64,000 nt of DNA from Oscarella lobularis (Eukaryota > Porifera > Homoscleromorpha > Homosclerophorida > Oscarellidae): positions 1,674,001 to 1,738,000 of the forward strand of contig NC_089176.1 in assembly GCF_947507565.1 (NCBI RefSeq), in the 5' to 3' direction. The position numbers and the translations under genes were made by a program. The notes beneath the pieces are model-generated. The model searched no databases. It worked only from the letters and a program-made list of their open reading frames with translations, and was not told the DNA's origin. Below are positions 55,635 to 64,000 of this stretch, in pieces; the stretch's first letter is position 1; each line of letters opens with the position of its first letter.

Positions 55635-55893
55635 CGCTCAAAAAGCGATCCGAAGGATCGCTCGAAAAGCGATCCGAAGGATCGCTCGAAAAGCGATCCA
55701 AAGGATCGCTCGAAGAGCGATCCGAAGGATCGCTCGAAAAGCGATCCAAAGGATCGCTCGAAAAGCGATCCTTTGGAAAAGCGATCCAAAGGATCGCTCG
55801 AAGAGCGATCCGAAGGATCGCTCGAAAAGCGATCCAAAGGATCGCTCGAAAAGCGATCCTTCGGATCGCTCGAAGAGCGATCCGAAGGATCGA
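55635..55893. repeat. 24-bp palindromic tandem array
   Basis: About eleven units of GCGATCC(G/A)AAGGATCGCTCGA(A/G)(A/G)A. Each contains the inverted repeat GCGATCC..GGATCGC. It lies between the Helitron left end and the Rep ORF. Reading frames through it give only monotonous peptides in all directions, so it is not coding. It may be a multi-site regulatory or binding array. Confidence 0.85.
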
Positions 55894-56088
55894 TTATCAA
55901 AGAGCCGTAGCTGCACCATAGATAGAAAATAGAGATGGCTGGGCCGTTGTAATTTGCAACATCGAACTCCTCTACATTGTGACGTCACACAGCTTCTCAA
56001 TGAATGACACCAGCTTTTCTCCTCCTCTCTGAGTCTCTCCGATGAAGATACCATCAAATCGATCGCTTCGCGAACTGCGAACGATCGC

Positions 56089-59000
56089 GTGGGCTTGATC
56101 CCGCTCCGCGTTGATGATGCGTTTGCGGTTGAATCAGCTCACGGGATATCGGTCGTCGCGCCCACTTTGAGTGGGCACGCGCCGATTTTTTTTGCTTATT
56201 CGGCAAATAATGCATGCGACTCTTCAATGCGGCAGGCTTTGCTGCCGCTTACGAATGAAAAGTCGCACAAATACGAAGGCACTTCAGGGGAATCCCCCTG
56301 TTCAAGACAAAGGCGACTCGCTCGCGAACGAAGGCGAACTCATCGTCTAAATCAGTCTGATGCGCAGAACGAGTCCGAAAAATGCAATGCTCTCTTTAGA
56401 ATACGTCGGAAGAGGTCTTCCGAAAGTGTCGAGGAGACATTGGCTCGCAGAAGGAAGGACGTCGAAAGCCACCAGGCAGAACGAAGAGCAGAAACGCCAG
56501 AAGAACGCCAAGAGCGCCTGTCGCGTAACGCGGCTAGAAATTCCGTCCAAAGAGATAATGAAACGCCGGAAGAACGCAAAGAGCGTCTGTCACGTGACGC
56601 CATTAGCAAGTCTCTTCAAAGAGATAATGAAACGCCAGAAGAGCGCAAAGAGCGTCTGTCACGTGGCGCTATGGTCAAGTCTCTTCGAAGAGAAAATGAA
56701 ACGCCGGAAGAACGCCAAAAGCGTCTTTTAGCTGATTCAAAGCGCAAGTCGGCTAAAAGACGAGAAGTGACTGCGAATGAAAAGCAGTTTCGAAACGATA
56801 TGGAAGCGCAAAGAAAGCGACGAAAGAGGCAGGAAGCTGCTCTTCGTGAAAAATCAGGTGAAATGGGCGAGGAAAGGGTCCCTTTTTGGAAAGAGTGGGC
56901 GACGCAAGATGAATTTGCATCTGCACATTATCCTCGCTTAGACACATTTCACAAACGCATGGAAGGTCTAACCTTCCATACGTGTGTTTCGTGCGAGGAG
57001 TCGTGGCCCACTTTGGACGTAAAGTACAGCACACAAATGTGCAAGCAGTGCACAACTGACCAAGGAAACGGTTGGGTAGGCCTTCTTACATCCGACAACA
57101 ACATGAATCCTGGGCGTGTTCCACCGCCTCTTAAGGATTTATCAGTTGTCGAAGAAATGCTCATAGCGCAAATTGCACCTATGATGCACATTTTCAGATT
57201 GCCGGCCGGACGGCAATTTGGATACCGCGGTCACGTGCTAAATTTGCCCCAAAATGTGCAGTCGGTTTTGACCCGTCTGCCTAGAACAAAGAGTAATTTG
57301 GGAATGGTCGTTGTTCGCCAGACGCGCAATTCCGGTAAGGTGAATGCTGAAGAGGCAAAAGAACAAAAAGAACAAAAAGAACAAAAAGACACGAATGAAG
57401 AGGAGGACGATGCAGTCCACTTTTCGCATTCTGTCTTGCCTTCCGCAGCATTAAACCTAACAGAAAGACAAAAGCTTGATAAGTTTATCGACAGTCTTGG
57501 AAACAAGTCTGCCGATGAACAGGTGGAAGAGAAAGGAGATAGCTCCAAGGAAAATGGTGACCAGCAGGACCATATGAGCTGGCCCACATACGGTAGTAAT
57601 CCTATTAGTGAGTTTACGACGGAAGGCTACTTTACGCAAGCCTTTCCGGCGTTATTTCCAACGGGAGCAGGAGACTTCCGTAGTCCCCGATTAAGGTCTG
57701 TTACGTTGGGCGAATACCTGAAACACATAATGCGGTATAAAGACGGGCGTTTTGCTCGGCATCCGCGTTTCAGGTATTTTGCTCTGAATACCATGATGAG
57801 GTGGCGGGCGTTAGAAACAGCTCGGGTTTTTGTCAAACAAAATCCGAGCGATGCAGCCCTCACCGTTGAGGAACTCCGAGAGATGACAAAAACGTCGGAG
57901 AAAATTCCTCATTTTGCTAACAAAGTTGTCCACTTTGGCAAAAGTCTGCACGGTACAAAACAGTATTGGAACATGCAGAAGAAAAATCTTTTTGCTATGA
58001 TGGAAAAGCTCGGTTCGCCAAGCTGCTTCTTTACTCTGAGCGCAGCTGATTTGCATTGGCCCGAGTTTTTCAATTTGGCAGCGCATTATAGTCCAGATAA
58101 AACGGCAGAGGAATTGCATGCAGAGTATAGAGATCGAAACGAAACTCTGAACAGCAATCCCATGCTAGCCGATTGGCTATTTACTAAACGAGCCACTGAC
58201 TATTTGCATAATATTATGGCAAACGTCTACTGCTTTACAGACTATTGGGCTCGCATAGAATACCAGCATCGTGGCAGTGCTCACATGCACGGCGTCGGTT
58301 GGATTCGGGATGCTCCTGATTGCGAAGAGATAACTCGTCGCATAAAGGATTACCCCGAGTTTCAACTTGGCAAAGACGATGAACCAAACGAAGAGAGAAT
58401 GAAAGAGATTCTAACGGAAGAAGGCCAAGAAATTGTCGACTTTGCCGATTGGCTTGTGTCGACAATGAATCCTTCTTTCGACGAAGAAGGCAAAGGAGAA
58501 ATGCCGCAAACAAAGAAAGGCAATCATCCGTGCCATGAAAAGTGGGCCGACATTAGCGATCATGACGCTGATTACAAGCGCCTGATAGCCACTGTTGAGC
58601 GCCACACAGAGTGCAAGCAAACGACTTGCCTTAAAACAAATTTAATTGGAGAGTCCGTGTGTCGTTTCGGGTTTCCAAAAACGCTGAGAAAAGAAACGAC
58701 ACTGGAAATTTCTCCTTTCGGAAAGCCGGAGCAACATACCGAGGCGGAGATAGAACACAAGCGCAACGATCCTCGCGTAAACAGTCACAATCGCTTCCAG
58801 CTGGAAGGTTGGCGAGCGAATGTTGACATGCAAGTTATCGTCAGCCCATACGCTGTCGGTAAGTATATCGCAAAATACGCAACAAAAAGCGAGCCGCAAT
58901 CAGCAACGCTGAAGGAAACGTTTAAGATGATTACAGAGACAATGTCAACGGCTGATCCGGCTCGAAATGTCGTTTCCAAATTGCTTATGAAAACCGTTGG

Positions 59001-62000
59001 CGAGCGCGACTATTCAGCACAGGAAACTTGCCATCTAATTATGGGCGAAAAGCTGGTGACGTCTACTCGCGAATTCAAAACGCTCTTTTTAGAGAATAAG
59101 CGGGAAGTCGATCCGGCTGCAAAGCCAGGGCGAACTGCAACGCTTCCAACAGTAATAGAAGAGTACATGAGACGTCCGGTAGAAATTGAAGACGTTTGTC
59201 TACTGGACTACGTCTCTGACTACTATATAAACGCAAAGGGTAAAACAGTGCGCAGACACAAGTCTGTAGTCGTTCGTGTAGCCCCGCGAATCCTTTGCAA
59301 TAAGTCAAACAAGGAACAGTACGAAAAGTACTGTTACTATCAGTTGATGAAATTCAAACCTTTTCGTAAGCTGGACCATTTGACTATTGAAGAAGAGGAA
59401 GCAGAGAATGAGATTACCGATACAGACGGTGAAACCATTCCTCTGCCTTCCACAAAAGCTTTCAAAAAGTTCATTCGAACGGCCAGCATGAAGTTGGTCA
59501 ATAGAATTGAACTGATGGAAGATATTGAATCAATAGTCAATATTCAAATGCCTTTTGAAGAGACAGAGGAAGATCCAAATAAGGCACAGAAAGACGAAGA
59601 GAAAGATCTTGGGCAGAAAAAGATCCGAGATCAAGATGACTGGATGAAATTGTGCCGTCCTCCCAATTCAGCCGATGACTTTGACGAGGACGACACAAGA
59701 GATTCCGAGTTTAATCAAGGAGATCTCGCTCACTACAACTGGTCGGAAAAACTTGCGCAGTTTCCACCGTTGTCAGAGGCTCCAAAATTTGTGACGGAAG
59801 CGCGTAAAAAAAGCACTTCATCTAAAAAGGATCTCGTTGCGGCTGCCGATTCAAGCCTTCTTCAAGGCAATCAGAAATTAGCGTACGATATTGTTCGCAG
59901 CCACAACGAGTTGACAAAAAGCGGCTTCGAATGCAAGCCGCTTCGAATGATTGTTTGCGGTTCCGCTGGAACCGGAAAGTCATATCTAATAAATTGCATA
60001 AAGGAAATGCTCGGAAGCGAATGCATACTTGCAGCACCTACTGGTGTTGCAGCATTTAATATTGGTGGACAAACGCTCCACTCGCTTCTACGCATTCCTT
60101 TGCAGAAGACGTCATTTTCTGACGTTCAAGGACCTTCTCTTAGAGACCTGCAAGAGAGGTTCGAAGACGTACGATATTTGATCATCGACGAAATGTCGAT
60201 GGTGGGACGGCATCAGCTGTCACTTATCCACCGGCGCCTCTGCCAAGCGCTGCCGCAGGGAGCTTGCGAGTCGTTCGGTGGAATATCTCTAATATTTTTC
60301 GGAGACATGGGACAGTTGCCACCTGTTGGTGACTCTCCTTTGTACCGAAGCGCGGCAACCGAAGGATCCGCGACTAATCAAGGCCGTCAGCTGTATATGA
60401 CGTTTGACGTTGTCGTACAGCTGACGAAAATCATTCGCCAGTCCGGTAACGACGAGCTACAGATAAAGTTTCGCGACGCCTTGCAAAGGCTTCGCGACGG
60501 TTGCCCGTCGTACGAGGACTGGAACGATCTGTATATGTCACGTAACTTTGCACGGCACGATCAGCTGGGAGACGTAAAGACGTCTTTCCGCGATGCAGTT
60601 CGGCTATTTGCGTGCAGAGAGAATGTAGCTGAGTTCAACTTCAATTGCTTGAAGAATTCAAACAAACCGGTGGCTGTGATTAACGCCGATCACAACTGCA
60701 CCGAGGCGAAAAATGCCAATGAAGAAGACGCTGGCGAACTTTACGCACGCGTTCGTCTTTGCGAAGGCGCGCGTGTTATGCTCACATCGAATCTCTGGAC
60801 CGAGATGGGCTTGGTCAACGGATCGATGGGATATGTAGTGGCAATTTTGTACCAACCCGGTGCAAAACCGCCAGCACTTCCAACAGCTGTCGTTGTTCAA
60901 ATGGACAAATACAACGGCCCGACATGGGGCGGAGAACGCTGCGTTCCCATATGCCCAATCGAGCGCACATGGCCCAGTTCAACGGGCAATAGAAAGAGTT
61001 CATGCAAGCGGCGACAGCTACCAATTCAATTGGCATGGGCTGTCACCGTGCACAAATCGCAAGGTCTCACACTAGATCGTGCGGTTATTGACATAGGCAA
61101 GCGCGAATTTGCACCTGGAATAACATACGTGGGATTTTCCAGAGTGCGTCATATTAATCATTGCCTAATTCAAGGCTTTGATTACGCTCGAATTTCTAAT
61201 TTGAGCAAATCAAAAAGCTATAAACAGCGATTGAACGAAGACAAGCGCCTAGACGGTCTAGCTAGGCGCACTGAAAAAACGTTTCAATCGTTGGCCGGAA
61301 ATAGCAACGATACTGTTCCAGATGATATTAAAGAGTTTTTTAAACATCTGGAAAATGAAGAATCAGTAATTGACAAAGAAGAGCATAGCGATCACACATA
61401 CAGCAAAAAAATGATCGCAGACAATGACAAAGACACGGACAAAATTGATACTGGTGCGGTCAAAGTGACTAAGACAGCGGCTAAAAAAGCCCCTGTTCCC
61501 AAACCTAAAGGCAAACGTGCGAGTCGTGCCCGCACAAGTGTGCCGTTACCACCGGCTGCAAAGAAACGCCGGACCACTACTCCACCGTCTCCGAATCCGT
61601 TTCTGCTTCAAATGGGGCGCAAGCGAGAATCGATAGTAGGAGACGGAAACTGCTACTTTCGAACAGTGTCGAAAGCAGCATTTGGAACCGAAGATCACCA
61701 TTTGGCACTTCGGTTACAGATTGTTAATTTCATGGCAGAATACCAGTCTGTCTTTGAAATGTTCTGCTGCAACACGGAACATGAAGCTCACATTTCAAAG
61801 CTACGACAAGAAGGAGCTTGGGCAACCCAAGCTGAAATCCACGCAACTGCAACACTTTTTCAAATTGACGTCAGTATATTTACATGGATGGGTAAAGAGT
61901 GGACGTGGAATACATACAAACCGAGGTTTGATATAACTGTTCCGGCGCTAATTAGGCTGCCCGTGAATAGAATAGAGATACAACATTATAGAAACCACTT

Positions 62001-62142
62001 TGATCTGATTGTACCCATCGATCAAAGTGAGTTGGCTTTGGCTTCTCCACGCAAAAGTGCAAAAGCGTGCGACAACCCAAAGCTGTTGTGCTCTTCTTTA
62101 GCAGCTAATGAAGCTGACCTGCTGATGGCCAATGAACAATAG
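56089..62142 (+). CDS. Helitron Rep-helicase with C-terminal OTU protease domain
   Basis: Open frame of 2017 codons counted from a GTG at 56089; the first ATG is 56227, so the true start is there or in an upstream exon. About residues 130-225 hold ETPEERKERLSRDA-type repeats. A zinc-finger-like CVSCEESW...MCKQC follows. The Rep HUH motif is HRGSAHMHG (H732, H734) and the Tyr motif is GKYIAKYATK (Y926, Y930), giving two catalytic Tyr for rolling-circle nicking. The Pif1-type helicase has GSAGTGKS (1291-1298), LIIDEMSMVG, FFGDMGQLPP and AVTVHKSQG. The C-terminal OTU domain has GDGNCYFR (C1855) and NHFDLIV (H1970). OTU domains are known in some animal Helitrons. No stop or frameshift is seen. 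Confidence 0.95.
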   Translation: MGLIPLRVDDAFAVESAHGISVVAPTLSGHAPIFFAYSANNACDSSMRQALLPLTNEKSHKYEGTSGESPCSRQRRLARERRRTHRLNQSDAQNESEKCNALFRIRRKRSSESVEETLARRRKDVESHQAERRAETPEERQERLSRNAARNSVQRDNETPEERKERLSRDAISKSLQRDNETPEERKERLSRGAMVKSLRRENETPEERQKRLLADSKRKSAKRREVTANEKQFRNDMEAQRKRRKRQEAALREKSGEMGEERVPFWKEWATQDEFASAHYPRLDTFHKRMEGLTFHTCVSCEESWPTLDVKYSTQMCKQCTTDQGNGWVGLLTSDNNMNPGRVPPPLKDLSVVEEMLIAQIAPMMHIFRLPAGRQFGYRGHVLNLPQNVQSVLTRLPRTKSNLGMVVVRQTRNSGKVNAEEAKEQKEQKEQKDTNEEEDDAVHFSHSVLPSAALNLTERQKLDKFIDSLGNKSADEQVEEKGDSSKENGDQQDHMSWPTYGSNPISEFTTEGYFTQAFPALFPTGAGDFRSPRLRSVTLGEYLKHIMRYKDGRFARHPRFRYFALNTMMRWRALETARVFVKQNPSDAALTVEELREMTKTSEKIPHFANKVVHFGKSLHGTKQYWNMQKKNLFAMMEKLGSPSCFFTLSAADLHWPEFFNLAAHYSPDKTAEELHAEYRDRNETLNSNPMLADWLFTKRATDYLHNIMANVYCFTDYWARIEYQHRGSAHMHGVGWIRDAPDCEEITRRIKDYPEFQLGKDDEPNEERMKEILTEEGQEIVDFADWLVSTMNPSFDEEGKGEMPQTKKGNHPCHEKWADISDHDADYKRLIATVERHTECKQTTCLKTNLIGESVCRFGFPKTLRKETTLEISPFGKPEQHTEAEIEHKRNDPRVNSHNRFQLEGWRANVDMQVIVSPYAVGKYIAKYATKSEPQSATLKETFKMITETMSTADPARNVVSKLLMKTVGERDYSAQETCHLIMGEKLVTSTREFKTLFLENKREVDPAAKPGRTATLPTVIEEYMRRPVEIEDVCLLDYVSDYYINAKGKTVRRHKSVVVRVAPRILCNKSNKEQYEKYCYYQLMKFKPFRKLDHLTIEEEEAENEITDTDGETIPLPSTKAFKKFIRTASMKLVNRIELMEDIESIVNIQMPFEETEEDPNKAQKDEEKDLGQKKIRDQDDWMKLCRPPNSADDFDEDDTRDSEFNQGDLAHYNWSEKLAQFPPLSEAPKFVTEARKKSTSSKKDLVAAADSSLLQGNQKLAYDIVRSHNELTKSGFECKPLRMIVCGSAGTGKSYLINCIKEMLGSECILAAPTGVAAFNIGGQTLHSLLRIPLQKTSFSDVQGPSLRDLQERFEDVRYLIIDEMSMVGRHQLSLIHRRLCQALPQGACESFGGISLIFFGDMGQLPPVGDSPLYRSAATEGSATNQGRQLYMTFDVVVQLTKIIRQSGNDELQIKFRDALQRLRDGCPSYEDWNDLYMSRNFARHDQLGDVKTSFRDAVRLFACRENVAEFNFNCLKNSNKPVAVINADHNCTEAKNANEEDAGELYARVRLCEGARVMLTSNLWTEMGLVNGSMGYVVAILYQPGAKPPALPTAVVVQMDKYNGPTWGGERCVPICPIERTWPSSTGNRKSSCKRRQLPIQLAWAVTVHKSQGLTLDRAVIDIGKREFAPGITYVGFSRVRHINHCLIQGFDYARISNLSKSKSYKQRLNEDKRLDGLARRTEKTFQSLAGNSNDTVPDDIKEFFKHLENEESVIDKEEHSDHTYSKKMIADNDKDTDKIDTGAVKVTKTAAKKAPVPKPKGKRASRARTSVPLPPAAKKRRTTTPPSPNPFLLQMGRKRESIVGDGNCYFRTVSKAAFGTEDHHLALRLQIVNFMAEYQSVFEMFCCNTEHEAHISKLRQEGAWATQAEIHATATLFQIDVSIFTWMGKEWTWNTYKPRFDITVPALIRLPVNRIEIQHYRNHFDLIVPIDQSELALASPRKSAKACDNPKLLCSSLAANEADLLMANEQ

Positions 62143-62646
62143 TTACGTCGGCAGGTAAGAGAAGGCATTCCAATGAAATGCCTTCTTGGAGGTATTCCAA
62201 CGGAATGTCTCCTACAATAACACAAAATTTTGGAAAATTTTTTATACCTCAAAAACTTCAACAAATCTTTGCGACAAATGAAAGGAAAAAAGAATAGTCA
62301 AAGTCAATGACTAAAGCTTTTTTAAAACTGCAAATCAAGGTTAGGAAAATATATAAAATACGTAGTAATATGAGACATCTTTTTTACAGTAAATCAATCA
62401 ATCAATCAAAATATCATTCAAAAAATCAATTAATCAATTAGTCAAAAATCGATTAATCAATCAATGTATTACATCATGCTGGGGACATGACGATAGCAAG
62501 TTACCTCCTATGGGAAAAGATTAGCGAAGTGAGCCAAGTGAGCCGTTTACAGCATGTTTATTCAAGACATAATTATTACAGACATAAAATTAAAAGACAA
62601 ATAAGAAATGTATATATATATATATACTTGCTAAACACATAGATAA
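62143..62646. other. Helitron non-coding stretch between the two convergent genes
   Basis: It contains two palindromic GGAATG/CATTCC hairpins near 62165-62207 that could end transcription, a CAATCAATCA simple repeat (about 62390-62465) and a TATATA run near 62613. No exon is seen. Confidence 0.5.
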
Positions 62647-63211
62647 TTAGTCATCCCTATCTAAAAGTTTCACTTCGTCCATCTCCTCCTCCTCCTTCTC
62701 CCCTTCCTCCATCTTTTCCTCCTCCACCTCCTCCTTCTTCTCTTCCTCTTTCTTTTCCTCTTCCTTCTTCTCTTCCACCTCCTCCTTCTTCTCTTCCTTC
62801 TTGTCTTCCTCTTCCTGCTTCTGTACCTCCTCCTTCTTTTCCTCTGGTGGCTTGCGCTGGCCACTGCGCTGGCCGCCGCCCCGAATCACATTGAGGGCGG
62901 CGGCCAGCATTTCTTCGCCTCCGCCGCTCGGGCGGAGAAACCGCCATGGTGCGATCACTACTTCAAGTGATCCACCATGGCTGCTCGATCGCATCACAAA
63001 GTCACTAAAGAAAAAATTAAATATTAAAATAATTCTTTCGCGAGCGATCTTACTTTTCGGAGCGACGCCGACCGCGACCGCTTCCGCGGCGATTGCGACC
63101 ACGTCGACCTTGGCCACGGCCACGGCCGCGACCGCGGTCGACGCGATCGCTCATGCCGCCGCCACGGCCACGGCCAGCGCCGCCCGTTCCTTGCTCAGCT
63201 GTCGAAGACAT
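62647..63211 (-). CDS. Antisense Helitron gene: RGG-rich N-terminus, Glu/Lys-rich C-terminus
   Basis: Exon 1 (63211 down to 63054) starts MSSTAEQGTGGAGRGRGGG and continues with many Gly-Arg pairs (RGRGRGQGRRGRNRRGSGRG). A 49-bp intron (63053-63005, GTAAG...TTTAG) follows. Exon 2 (63004-62647) has a short mixed part (FVMRSSSHGGSLEVVIAPWR), a second Arg/Gly patch, then a long run of K-E-E-type repeats ending EVKLLDRDD. Total 171 aa. RGG regions bind RNA or single-stranded DNA; the acidic tail may contact basic proteins. I know no family with this layout. It is convergent with the Rep gene and inside the element. Confidence 0.6.
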
Positions 63212-63286
63212 TGCGCGCTGTGTGTGAGTGACGTAAAAATGAAAAGGGTGAGCACGTGTTTTATTTATTTATTTAAAACGGTAACA

Positions 63287-63333
63287 GCGGTGGGAGGCTC
63301 CTCATGATGGCTATCCAAGCCATCATTATCTAG
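63287..63333 (+). other. Helitron 3' terminus
   Basis: GCGGTGGGAGGCTC, then CATGATGGCTATCCAAGCCATCATTATCTAG in two parts: a 7-bp stem GATGGCT/AGCCATC with a short loop, nine bases later CTAG, then T. This fits the known Helitron 3' signal (hairpin about ten bases before CTRR). Confidence 0.85.
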
Positions 63334-63361
63334 TATAGGGAGAAAGAGTACATGCTCGTCT

Positions 63362-64000
63362 CGGCCACGCCTCCTTATCAGTTGCTCAAGAAACGCCCGA
63401 TTTCTCCGAATCCGAAGGTTCTCTAGCCTTCTAGGCAACTCGAAAAGGTTACTAAGGGTGTAAATAATGCTTCTAAATGTAGCTTTTAACAAGCGACGGA
63501 TCCCTAAAGCCCGTTTTTTCAACATGCGACTTTGTGTAGCTTTCCTGATCGTTCTGCAGGCTTTCGGAACCGCAAAGTACATTCTAACTCTAGGCTAACG
63601 ACGTCAAAGTGCAACTGACATCTTCAAAAGCATCTGCGTTTCACGATTATCGAGACGAAGACGAGTTTCGAGCATGCACCCTTCTTACGAGGGTACAAAT
63701 TTGTCTTGATCAATCGCAGATGCTTTTGAAGATGTCAGTTGCACTTTGACGTCGTTAGCCTAGAGTTAGAATGTACTTTGCGGTTCCGAAAGCCTGCAGA
63801 ACGATCAGGAAAGCTACACAAAGTCGCATGTTGAAAAAACGGGCTTTAGGGATCCGTCGCTTGTTAAAAGCTACATTTAGAAGCATTATTTACACCCTTA
63901 GTAACCTTTTCGAGTTGCCTAGAAGGCTAGAGAACCTTCGGATTCGGAGAAATCGGGCGTTTCTTGAGCGGGGTCACAACTGATAAGGGGGCGTGGCCGA
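63362..64000. repeat. Near-perfect palindrome next to the Helitron end, cut by the window
   Basis: The left arm is about 63362-63638 and the right arm about 63715-64000, with a 76-bp spacer that is itself partly symmetric. Both arms encode the same 66-residue peptide on opposite strands (MYFAVPKACRTIRKATQSRM at its start), which shows near-identity. The right arm has eight extra bases (GGGGTCAC near 63971). It may extend past 64000. It could be a foldback transposon or an assembly artefact. Confidence 0.78.

Larger units (their letters stand above)
55209..63333 (+). mobile_element. Autonomous Helitron with two genes
   Basis: The left end starts about 55209, seven bases after the previous Helitron ends. 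The right end is a hairpin GATGGCT/AGCCATC followed by ATTATCTAG before T (63330-63333). Between them lie a palindromic tandem array (55635-55893), the Rep-helicase-OTU ORF (to 62142), a CAAT-type simple repeat (about 62390-62465) and an antisense gene (62647-63211). GCGGTGGGAGGCTC occurs near both ends (55258 and 63287), which suggests a shared terminal recognition motif. The intact ORF implies recent activity. Confidence 0.82.

Noticed and set aside
55549-56057. Repetitive ORFs on both strands (RKAIRRIARKAI, SLFERSFGSLFERS)
   Set aside because: The 24-bp repeat length is a multiple of three, so all frames stay open by chance; the palindromic array explains them.
62390-62465. CAATCAATCA direct repeats
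   Set aside because: A simple microsatellite, irregular, without spacers.
62801-63307. Plus-strand ORF opposite the RGG/acidic gene (Ala/Thr/Ser-rich)
   Set aside because: Low-complexity shadow of the minus-strand repeats; the minus strand has the start, intron and stop signals.

Overview
The window reads as metazoan nuclear DNA, most likely from a marine invertebrate. A sponge, possibly a homoscleromorph, is my best guess (moderate to low certainty). The genes are split into many small exons with GT-AG introns of about 45-60 bp. They encode animal-specific extracellular modules (Sushi/CCP, EGF_CA, SRCR, NIDO-AMOP-VWD, fibrinogen-like with collagen triplets), an ankyrin-Roc-COR-Death protein, iduronate-2-sulfatase and TELO2. 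Transposable elements (LINE, Helitrons, foldback elements, small palindromes) are plentiful.

Layout. (1) 1-1540: 3' part of a LINE whose end lies inside a Sushi exon. (2) 1539-16838: gene A, a very long modular receptor-like gene (Sushi, FAM171-like domain, Sushi, EGF, NIDO-AMOP-VWD, EGF, DUF4215-type Cys repeats, cadherin-like region, transmembrane segment). Its 5' two thirds carry many stops and frameshifts, so it looks like a pseudogene. (3) 16990-18757, minus strand: 3' half of TELO2, damaged. (4) 18918-20605: large foldback element. (5) 20933-22429: intact single-exon iduronate-2-sulfatase, followed by a decayed tandem copy to 23873. (6) 24481-25891: collagen plus fibrinogen-like lectin gene. 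(7) 26467-27910: clean three-exon gene of unknown function. (8) 28533-39060: gene B, a paralogue of A in better condition, with a start exon, 16 tandem EGF exons and two SRCR domains; its 3' end runs into tandem repeats (39055-40550). (9) 41189-41710: TIR element carrying a tRNA-like unit, ending 13 bp before the start codon of the next gene. (10) 41724-50159: ankyrin-Roc-COR-Death gene. (11) 51321-52729: start of a probable third family member, gene C. (12) 50640-63333: Helitron territory with a 3'-end fragment, a non-autonomous copy (53269-55201) and, 7 bp later, an autonomous Helitron (about 55209-63333). (13) 63362-64000: near-perfect palindrome running off the window.

How the parts relate. 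Genes A and B, and probably C, form a tandem family of secreted or membrane proteins built by exon shuffling; nearly all EGF and Sushi modules sit on separate phase-1 exons. Mobile elements have broken up the cluster: a LINE in A, repeats at the 3' end of B, and Helitrons just after the start of C. The sulfatase, the 26.5-kb gene and the Helitron ORF are free of errors, so the lesions in A, TELO2 and the second sulfatase are more likely biological than sequencing noise.

The most unusual items are: the autonomous Helitron, which carries an antisense two-exon gene for an RGG-rich then Glu/Lys-rich protein besides its Rep-helicase-OTU protein; a 24-bp palindromic tandem array in front of that ORF; an 80-bp palindromic element inserted with a 9-bp target duplication at the tip of a Helitron terminal hairpin; GC-AG introns, one of which is GT in the paralogue; and a 16-bp duplication in the COR domain that either breaks the gene or forms a new 43-bp intron.
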